Source: Trebouxia sp. TZW2008 (taxonomy: Eukaryota > Chlorophyta > Trebouxiophyceae > Trebouxiales > Trebouxiaceae). From it: a stretch of 64,000 bases of DNA. This document shows positions 47,801-57,899 of the stretch, in pieces (positions within the stretch are counted from its first letter, which is position 1; each line of letters opens with the position of its first letter). Position numbers and translations under genes: made by a program. Location of the stretch: NCBI GenBank assembly GCA_002118135.1, contig BDIU01000186.1, forward strand, positions 288,466 through 352,465, written 5' to 3'. The notes under the pieces were generated by a model. That model made no database searches and was not told the DNA's origin. It saw nothing but the letters and a program-made list of their open reading frames with translations.

Positions 47801-49149
47801 TCCATACCCTATCAAAGCAAATGTGCTGACTTTCATGACATCTTGTGCAGGGTTTGAGCAGCAGCTGCTGTGGCATGCTGTTCAACAGCAGAGGGTTCAA
47901 GGGTGCAGCCTCTCACAAGGGTCAGGAGCTGGAGCAGTCTCTTGTCAAGGCGTCACAGGGCGGCAAGATCCCCATTGTTATGGACACCTCCCCTTGCCTG
48001 GCTCAGATGAAGGGCGCCCTCACAGACCCCTGCCTCAAGTAAGCCAGCATCTGTGATGCCCTGATCTGCCTGTTGATTTGCCTTTAGCATGTGGAATGAC
48101 AGTCGCTGTACTCCTTCAAAGTTGATTTATTATCAGACTGCTGCTTGTGCCATGCAAGCCATCTTATGTTGTATGCTTGGACCTTTGTATGGCAGGCTGC
48201 TCTGCAAACATATCTGCCATGCAGATTATGCATCACAACATATAGCTTTAGTACCTGAGCAGTGCATTGCTGCATCAAAGCTTGCAGAAAAGCATGCACA
48301 TTATGCCTAGAGAGCATTCTTCTGTGCGCACCATTTGTATTACTGACTGCTCAAGCGACAACAAGAAGGCACTGTGCTGACTCTCACATGCGCACAGGTT
48401 CAACTTGTATGAGCCTGTGGAGTTCATCTCCCGTCACCTCATGGACAAGCTGGAGTGGAGCAAGGTCAGGGACAATGTGGCAATTCATGTGCCCTGCTCT
48501 TCCAAGAAGATGGGCATTGAGGCTGCCTTCAACGCAGTCGCCCAGAAGTGCTCACATCAGATCACCTCAACAGACGTACCGTGCTGTGGTGAGTGGCCCT
48601 GCACATGTTGCTGTTGTGCTGACGCCCATGTTGGTGACAAAGAAGGCATTGCCATTGAAATCCGCCTGACTGTCAGCTTGTTGCAAATGTCAGTCGCAAT
48701 ATCATCTTCAAGCAAACTTGCGTTTTGCTGTTGCCTTTGTCCAGCATGGCGGCAGAGATGCATGTCAATGCGACGTATTTGCTTTCAGCATGGGCGTCTG
48801 TGACATTCTTACTGCCTGCTCTTGTATAGGACATGAAGTGTATTGACATGCAGACAGCCTGCACCGATGCTTACATCACACTGTGCATGAAGTGATTTGA
48901 CTGTTGAGCATCAGAAACTTACCAATCTTTTGCCACATTGCAGGTATGGCTGGAGACAGGGGCATGAGGTATCCAGAGTTGACTGGAGCTGCCTTGCAGC
49001 ACATCCAGACCAATGGATGCACTGATGGTTACTCGACATCCAGGACGTGTGAGATCAGTCTGTCCAACCACAGTGGCATCAACTTCAGAGGCCTTGTGTA
49101 TCTTGCTGATGAAGCAACAAAGCCTAAGCAGCAGCAAGCAGCGGCGTAA
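41862..49149 (+). CDS. GYD1: Glycolate dehydrogenase, fused flavin and iron-sulfur type
   Basis: Oxidises glycolate to glyoxylate in green-algal mitochondria, replacing the peroxisomal oxidase of land plants. Thirteen exons join in phase: 41862-42491, 42755-43045, 43353-43601, 43964-44191, 44744-44921, 45127-45281, 45530-45760, 46175-46546, 46812-46979, 47305-47499, 47851-48038, 48398-48588, 48944-49149 (1093 residues; as I recall, the Chlamydomonas protein is of nearly the same length). N-terminal part: FAD-binding type 4 fold with TFRAAGTSLSGQAI, CMVGGMVSNNSSGM and IGSEGTFGFVSQA, plus KGEHGTGRNVAPF. C-terminal part: two 4Fe-4S motifs, CIECGFCESNCP (Cys676-686) and CAADGMCQQKCP (from Cys737), then cysteine-rich CCG domains (PACVTRMMGP, SSSCCGMLFNSRG, VPCSSKKMG, VPCCGMAGD). 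It thus fuses the equivalents of bacterial GlcD and GlcF. The leader MGRRAAVRALDRIVRQQAG suits mitochondria. D-lactate is a possible second substrate. Confidence 0.96.
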
Positions 49150-49980
49150 GCCACACTAGTTTGACAGCCTAATAGGCACCAGGCTCAGTCAACGCTGGTG
49201 ATGATGCCAAGTTTAGGGCAAGGGTGCCCTTCCTTGTAGATTTTGTTTCTGAATTGATGTGTCTCAGCGTCGTAGAAAGCAGAGTGGCAGTGTACACTCA
49301 GCAGCCAAGCTTGCCAAATGCTTCTTCAGCTGAAACACGGGGAGATTGCTGAGAGATGTGTCCCTTTTTGTGTCAAGTTGTACTGTGTCAACGGTTTTGC
49401 TGAAGATTTTGAGTGGCACTATAGCTAGGCTGTCCAGATTTTGCTTGCATTCTTGCAAGGCTGTCGTAGCTGAATTTCATTGAACGAGGTGGTGATTTTG
49501 GACTGATGTTGATGGTACCATGCAACATGTCTCGAGTGTATATTTCTGTATTGAACAATCCTTACTGAAGTGATCTGTGCATTCGCTTGTAAATTTGTTT
49601 CAAGCACGCCGACTTCCTTTCTATGTCCAGAAAGAAGTGCTATACATATGCATGCCTGCTGCAGCCTTGGCAGGCAACGCCCCTCTGTGTCTGATGCTGG
49701 CTACTATGAATGATGCACGATCACTGACCATGCTTCAATCAAAGTGGAAGGATAGTCCAGCTTTGTACATGGTCTTGAAAGCAGAACTTCTTCAGAAGAG
49801 GTCTCCTCTGCTTAAGCAGAAGAGGGCATTGGAGCCAGCATTGACTTTCTCAGTGCAGCATGCCTGTCAAACGCGCAACCCGAGCAATGGTCATGAGCAA
49901 ACATCGCAGCCGCATTCGCTTTCGGTTCAACTTTCTGAACTGAACGTGATTGAAGCTCATGCTCCTCCCGAAGTAGCGTT
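49150..49980. other. Intergenic between GYD1 and the HARE-HTH/DCD gene
   Basis: Tandem spacer containing the GYD1 terminator and the downstream promoter. A 145-codon plus-strand frame (49577-50014) overlaps the next gene out of frame and shows no family signature, so it is not called. Confidence 0.4.
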
Positions 49981-52900
49981 ATGGCGCCTGAAGGTCCCAG
50001 TCAAGATCACTTGACCAACCCCTTCAAGTCGCGAACAAGCGTGCCAACGTTTCCTCAATGTATATGGGATGTACTACGCCATCATGCAGATGGCTTGACC
50101 ATTGCCGAGATCATTGAGGGGCTCAAGTCTCAGGGTCTGAGGGACTTGTCTGGCTTGAAAAAGCCTAGCGGTCAGGTTGGCTTCCAACTATCCCTGAAGG
50201 CATCCTTTTGCGCACCAGCTTCTAGAAACCTGCTTCCTTTTCAGGTGTCAAACAGTCTTGCTCGTCATCCTGAGCATTTTCAGCAAATTGGCGGCAACAA
50301 CCGCCTATGGGGACTGGTGTAAGTCCTGCTTACTTTGCTGCAAAGCCTTACGTCAGGCGTGCTGACTTGCTCTGCCCCAAGCGCTAAGCACAGACGGTCT
50401 GTTGCAGAGCTTTGCAGCCGACACCAGAGCTCTTGGCAAGCAAAGCAAGCACCACACCCAAGGAAGCACATTCAGCATCAGCTGAAGCACAGCAGGTACC
50501 AGAAGCGCAGAATGCAAAGCCAAGGCCACCTGTGCAGCCAGCATCGCAGCCTCCAGCAAGATCTGTCAGCAATGTCAGCACCAGAAGAAGTACTAGGAGC
50601 TCATCACCTCCTGTCAAAGCAAGCGGCAATGATCTTGTTGATCTCAGCTGCCAGATCTGGTGAGCCTGTTTGCGCGCTTGGTGTCATGCAAGTCCGCAAA
50701 AAGGAAGTGGCCAACTGCAAGTGCATTCTGTATTTTGAGGCTTGCCTGCCTGGGTTGCTTGCCTGCTTGCAGTTGCTATTACAGCAATTTCATTTTCAGT
50801 CAGTACTGTGTCTTTGGCAAGATTGAGTCAATACCAAGCTGCAAAAGCCCTGGACGCAGCATATTGCATTGCCCTTGGCTCAACTTGCTGAAGGCTGTAC
50901 ATAGTGTTCACATGAATGAAGCCATGTTAATTCAGATGCTGTGATGCTAAACAGGTGGGATGGAGAAAAACAGTGGTTTGCTGGGAAAGTCACAGCTTGG
51001 GATGCAGCAACAGATACGTTCACAGTAAGTCTGACCTCACATTCATGCGTGGCAAATTTGACCAGCAGTTTGCACCTGTACATGCGTGCTGCGCACATCC
51101 GCTTGTGTCCGCTTGAACATGCTGGTGAAGCTGCAGAACATCGTGTACAATTGTCCTTGCACAGTCGTATGCGATTGATGCTCACATGCACCTCTACTGT
51201 TTGCAGCAGAGGCAATGGTCAGTGGTGTGGTAGTGAGTGCGTGACACATGTTGACCATGAATGGCACATACTGGTCATCTTCCCTGGACAGACACCAGTG
51301 CTTGCTTTCCTAGGGCATGCAATGCAAGCCATATAATGCTGTGCCGCTTGAGACAGACTGGCACTGACGTCATGCAGGTGCAATATGCAGATGGCGACAC
51401 AGAGCACGGCACGGCCTTCATCAAATATGAGCTGGAGCAAAGCAGTGATGGCCAGTTGGTGAAAGTGCATGACTACAAGGCAGGCATGTATGTATCGCAA
51501 CAGACACCTGAGGATACACCCACTCCTGAGGGTTCACCTGACCCTGGCACAACCCAGGGCAGATCACCTAGGGCTGCTCAGAACCCTGACAACTCACATC
51601 AGCAAGAACCAGCACAGCCATCTGCAGAAGTGAGGCCTGTGGCTGCTGCTGGTGATGTTGGTGATGGTCCTCGTGAAACGGCAAGTGTGGACAATGCAGC
51701 TCCTGGCAATGTCAGGAGGAGCGCCCGTTTTGCTGAGGCTGCACCAGCGGCTAGCCCAGCACGTAGCCAACAGACTGCAGGTGTGCTGTTCTCTATGCTT
51801 CATGAACATGTTGCGGATAGAATGCTTCATGATAACTCCATGAGTGGAATGCATTGCAATCACTCCATGCTGCTTGCCCTGTTAATGCAGTCAGACAGAC
51901 CACTCTGTATGAATTGACATAGACCAGGAAGCATCCTTGCTTCCAATCTGGTACAGCAGAACATGCATTCAATTGACAGTCACAATGCAGAATCAACTCA
52001 ACACTCAAGTACAATAGCTGGGGCAAAAATATGCAAGGTGCATGTGAGGGAGCTGCTCTAACATAACTTGCGTGTTCTCTGCACGTCTTTGTCATTGAAG
52101 CTCTGCTGGTAAGGTACTCTTGCCATGCTGGATCGGCAGAACCTGCATTCAATTGACAGTCACAATGCAGAATCAACTCAACTCTTGAGTAAAATAGCTC
52201 TTGCACAAGTGTGTAAGGTGCCCATGGGTGAGCTGCTCTGTCATGACTTGCGTGTTCTCTGCACATCTTTGTCATCAAAGCTCTGCTGGCAAGGTACCCT
52301 CGCCATGCTGGATCAGCAGAGCATGCATTCAAGTGACTGTCACAATGCAGAATCAACTCAACTCTTGAGTAACATAGCTCTCGCACAAGAAGGCAAGGTG
52401 CCAGTGGGCGAGCTGCTCTCTCAAGACTTGCGTGTTTCCTGCATGACTGTGTCATTGAAGCTCTGCTAGCAGGGTCCCCTTGTCATGCGATAGCACTCTT
52501 ATCACGACCATTTTCCAGGACTGTGAAGAGGCAGCTAGCCACTCTTGCCTCAAATGCTGTTCAGCAGTCTATGCTTTCTGAGCTGTGTCAATGGCTGCTG
52601 GTCTCATGGCAGATGCAGCTGCAGTCGGCATTGAGAGACATCATGAAGCCCTCCTGCATGTCCTTGCATGTCCAGATGTCCAGATTGGTGTGCCAGAGGT
52701 CACTGACACTCAGCTCTTGCTGCGCTTCATGTGAGCAGAGTCTTATATCACTTCATTACCACCCCAGGTTGACAAGACACGCAGGCGCTTGAAAAAGCTT
52801 CATCCAAACGGCATGCCTCTGCTCCTTGCATTTGTCTTCTATGTACTGTCACAATCTCCCAAATGTGCACGACAGTCCTCAAGATGTTGTGCCTTGATAT

Positions 52901-55900
52901 CTCAGAACTGCTGGTCTCAACCTTGCAGCTGCTGAAAGCAATAACAGCAAAGTTCTGTCATAATCTGGCACAAATGCAATGTGTGTCTGGCCCAACAGTA
53001 GAGCTGCTGGAGGCTACTCAAACGGCATCCTATGTTGACATATGGACAGTGCTGTTGAATTCTTGCAGGTGGTGATGACAGCTCTGAAGAAGACATGCCG
53101 TTGGTGGTCCTGGCTGGCAGACGTTCCCTGCCCACTAAACCCAGCCTTGCAGATCAGGCTACACCAGCACCGTCTTCTGACAAGACTGAGTCGGGCTCAG
53201 CAGCTCAAGCCCAAGAAGCAACAGAAGCACAAGCTAGTGACCCTGCTACCAAGGATGATGTCCCGCACCCAGCACCATCAACAGCTGAGGTCTCAGCTGA
53301 CACAGGCAAGCTTTTGCCAGGCGGCAGCTCTGACCCAGCATCAGCTGCTCAGGGCAATTGTGAGGGCAGTCCTGAACCAGTCACAGTCCCTGAGGGAACT
53401 TCTGAACCTGCATCAGCCCCTGATGGCAGTCCTGAACCAGCCCCAGCCCCTGTTGAGATCAGAACCACAAGGTCCAGGAGCCGACGCATGTCCAGCGAAG
53501 CATCCCCTGCTGTCACTACCAGCAATACAACCAGGAAGTCTGTTCGGCTGAGGTCTGAAACCAAAGCAGACCCACCACATCATCATGCCAATGACGCCAA
53601 GGTCAGCAACCCTCAGCATCATGCCAATGAAGGACTCAGGTCCACTGCTTCGGCAGCTGCTGATCAAGCATTGGGATCAATGCCATCATCCCTTGCACCA
53701 GGCAGTAACAAGCGGCGGAGGTCTGGCTCAATCTCAAGTGACAGGAAACAGCCTGTAGCCCCACGAAGGTCAAGGAGGCTATCCACAGCAGGAGACACAG
53801 CTGCTGAGCCTATAGCGCCTGAAGCTGCACCAAGCAAGCCTGAGGAAGCTGATGGCCCTGCGCCTGATGATAACCTGACTGATGACCAAACACCTGCAAG
53901 ACATCATGCTGGCAATGATGCAGAGCCTGAAACTTCAGCTCAGGCACCTCCCATTCAGCAGCTTGATCAACATGCAGAGTCTGTCATCAAGGTTCTGCCA
54001 GGTTTGGAACACAAGCCTTCAGCAGAACAGGCAGCAGGTCAGGCTGCTGCAACTGTGGCGGCAGCTGACAGTGCCAGAGCTGCTGACAATGAAACACCAG
54101 AAGCAGACCTGGGCCAGACGGAGGAGATGGGTCCACCACTGCAAGGGCAAGCTGCCCAGCAAAGTGAGCTTGATGCTGACAGCAAGCAAATACCGCAAGA
54201 GCAAGCTACCCAGCAAAGCGAGTCTGACTCTGACAGCAAGCCTTTGGTGGGCAGAATTCAACAGCCTGAGGCAGAGTTTGCAGAGGTGCACTTACAGCCA
54301 GTCACAGCTGCTCAGCAGAGCAATGGTGAGACAGCCGCTGAGAATTCGGCTGCACCTGCCATCAACCTAAGTCACATTGGTGCTGCCAGGGTGCCAGAAG
54401 AGACAGAGCCAGAACCTGTTGAAGCTGCTGCGGCTGCCCCAAAGCTGGCTGACGTAAGGCCCCCAGGCCATGGAGATGCAATCAGTGCTGACACCTCACA
54501 GGCTGCAGCAACAGGAGATGCGGAGCAAGACTATGCCGTGGCAGACCCTCACCCAATAGTAGCTGCAGCAGAAGGCAATGCCGCACCAGAAGCAGCAGCA
54601 GCAGCAGGGGATCAAGACGCAGATGGCCGAGAGGCGCCAGAAGTGAAAGGAGCAGCAGCAGCACCAGTAGCCACAGCAGCAAGCCCTGCTCCTGTGCAAA
54701 CCAATGCGCCAGATGCTGTTGTACCCAAAGCTGCTGCAGAAGGCGGCACGACAGCTCAGTCAGCAGACAGTGCTGCTGCTGCTGCTGCTGCTGCTCCTGC
54801 TGCTGCTTCTGCTGCTGGGCACTTTGCTTCACCAGTCACTGCAGCCCCAGAGCCCACACAGCCAGCAGTCACAAGTGCTGCTGGTGGGACACAGGCATTG
54901 CCCAAGTCATCCGACAGCAAGGCTGCTCCAGAGTCTCTTTCCAGCTTCAAGGCAAAGCTGTTGGCAGCGCCCAAACCTTCTGGCACAACGCGCATTGGGC
55001 TGCCCAGTAGACCCGCCACTTTAGGTGCAGCATCCTTTGGCAACCCCAAGTCAACCAGGATTGGCCTGGCGCCCAGTGGCTTAAACTCTTCTTCCTTGTC
55101 TAAGAGCAGAAAGCCTGAGGCTAGGAAGGAGCAGCAGAGCAAGCAGAGCACCTCAGCCGACAGCTCAGGTCAGACACATGGCTTGCGTTGTACTTTTGCT
55201 CTTTGTCTATTTGTTCTTTCGCATGATGATGCTCGTAGAAGGGACGTTCAATGAGTCTGCAAGTGCAGCTGCTGTGCAGCACAGTAGGTTCCATGGACTG
55301 CCACCTTTGACTCACTTGGTTGGTTTGAATGGTGACTCATGTTTGGCATTGATCCTGAGGCAGGCGAGCACAAAATATTCATTGTTGTTGCCGAATTCTT
55401 TCCATACGATGCATCCAGCTGTATCAGCTGTCACTCATCTTGGCAGGTGCGATGTTTCAGCATTTCCCTGCAACTCTCAATTTGACACATTCAGCTTTGC
55501 CAGTTGCCCTTCATCTTGGCAGGCGGTAGTGCTTTGGCATCTCCCTGCAAGTGCCTGCTCAATCCAGACATTCCGCTTTGCCAGTGGTCTTTCATCTTGG
55601 CAGGAACAGCGTTTTGCCATCTCCCTGTAAATGCCATCTGCGGCAGCACCAGCAGCGTGGAAGATGTCCTTCCCTTGATAAGGTGTTGCAAAAGCGTTGC
55701 AGAGCTAATAACAATGATGATGAATTCACTTTCCAGCAAGAGTACTAGGTGTGTGTCGCACCAGTCTTGTCTCTTTGCAAGCTGAAAGGGTCATGTCATG
55801 AACGAACTGCATCCACTGAGTCTGACAAACAGCAAAGAGTCTCCTGTGGGACCTGCCCCAGGGTCAGGTGTCGCCTGATGGCAGGCAGACAGAAATTCCA

Positions 55901-57867
55901 TACATAAATGCATGTTGTTACTGTGGAATTTGGCAGACCCTTTCAGCGAAACATTCCCACAGCCTGGTGGCAGAACTGGATGTGTATAAAGTAACATCGC
56001 TGTGTGGTTGACTCTTCTTGCGGTGGTGTTTGTCTGATGTCTAGCTTGCTGATGCAGGCCAGAAACGGAAGCGAGATGCATTAGTTGCTGTAGCTGGCAC
56101 AGCGCAGGGAGCAGATCCAGAATGCAGGTAAGCTAACGCCATGTTGCATGCTGCGTTTGCCTTGTCAGTAATTGTTTTGCTAAGGTGCGGCAAGCATTAG
56201 CTGATTAGCACAGGCTCTTGCCGCCGAGCAACGTGTAGTCAACGTGCAATTGCTGGGCACATGCATTGAACAAGGCGCTATGCCTGCCTTAGTGCGTATG
56301 AAAGTTTTCCTAAACGCTGATTACAATTGTCGATAATTGCACATCCAGCTGAGCTGCATTGCCAAGTTTTGCATGTGTTGTCAAAGACAGCCATTTCCAT
56401 TGCTGCTTGCACCATCGTCTCTTTCATGAAGACCAACGACGCTACAGCCTGTGTTAGGTGAAGCGACCCCTCAAGGCCGCAATGCACCTGATGACGTCCG
56501 AATCAGCATGCTGAGCGACATGGTGAATTGTAGGTCAGCAAGCTCAAGGCAGACGTCTAGTTTCTCCAAGAGCAGCGCCGTCAGCCCTGATGATGCATCT
56601 GGCCCAAAACAGGTACAGTAAACTCTCTTTGTAACGACCGCTTTGATTAATAAGCAGTTTGTCTTTACATCAAAGTGTCCTTACTCAGAGAGACCACTGC
56701 AGTCGGAATGCAGTGGTTGGTCACCAGTGGCGTTGTCGTTACATCAAGATTGTCCTTGCATGGAGAGTCCTTACAAAGTGAGTTTACTGTACGATTGCTG
56801 CAGTTCTGCTGCAATGCATTCACTGACTCCTCTATGCATCGTCATGTGGCTTGCATCCACAACAAAGCTGCAGGCAACCGCCCAGATCAGCGCGAAGTAT
56901 AATGTACAATGCTCATCTGCAGCTGCAACTGTTATCTGTGCAGCTGCATGCTGTAAAGCACGTGACTGCCTCAAATTAGTGTCTGTCGCATCTGTGACTT
57001 GTGAGTCTTGCCTTGGGTTGGAGTATGTTCTCTCTCTGAGGATGATACTTCAAGAAAGCAATTGTTTGTCATGGGGCTTTGTGCTCTGGCCTGAGCAATC
57101 CTATTGTTTTAGGACGCTGCTGTTATTGCCTCTGGCCCAACACAACAACCACATGTGTCAAGATGCCAGCACGCATGCCATGACACTGTTGTTGGCTACT
57201 GCAGTTGCCAAGGGATCAAGACCCATCACCTCCAGCAAAGACAACATTCAATGTATCTTTTGCACAGCCTGGACCTGAACCCCAGACCCAACCCAGCTCA
57301 CCTACCCCACCCCATGTCCATCACCCTGCAGCCACTACTGAAGCCCATGCACCAGCACTGCCTCCTGTACAGCCTAGGGAAAAGCCACCTTCTCAGACAC
57401 CTCTCAGCCCTCAGCAAGCATCACCAATCACGCAGTCCGCCGCTCAGCAGCAACCCAACTCAGGCATACAGCCAAGCCTCGTCGCGCTGCAAGGTGCACC
57501 GGCCGCTGAAGCACCAGCCAGGAAGCGCGTTCCTCTTCACCAAGGAGTGGGTCTGGTTCAGCTGAGCATGGCTGATGCCGTTCCTGCCAGCGCTATGCAG
57601 CTGAGCGCTGCCGCTCAGCAAGCTGCCCTGTCAACGCTGCTGGCCAAGTATGCAGACTGGCCCCTGGCTTGCCTTTGGCCTGAAAGGCCTCCCAGTCTGC
57701 CTCCCCCTTTGCCCAGTAGGAGCCCTTCCCCTTTGCCCCTTTCAGAAGACCCCGAGCTCAATCGGGCCCAGTCAATTGCACAAGAGCAAGACTGGTCAGC
57801 TGCTGATCAGCGGCAACAGCAGCAGGCGCAGCATCACCAGCAACAGCGTCAGCATCACCACCAGCAT

Positions 57868-57899
<32 letters not shown>

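Noticed and set aside
54482..54832. Leu/Gln-rich minus-strand frame opposite the long disordered exon
   Set aside because: It is the low-complexity antisense shadow of the Ala-rich coding strand with CTG/CAG codons.
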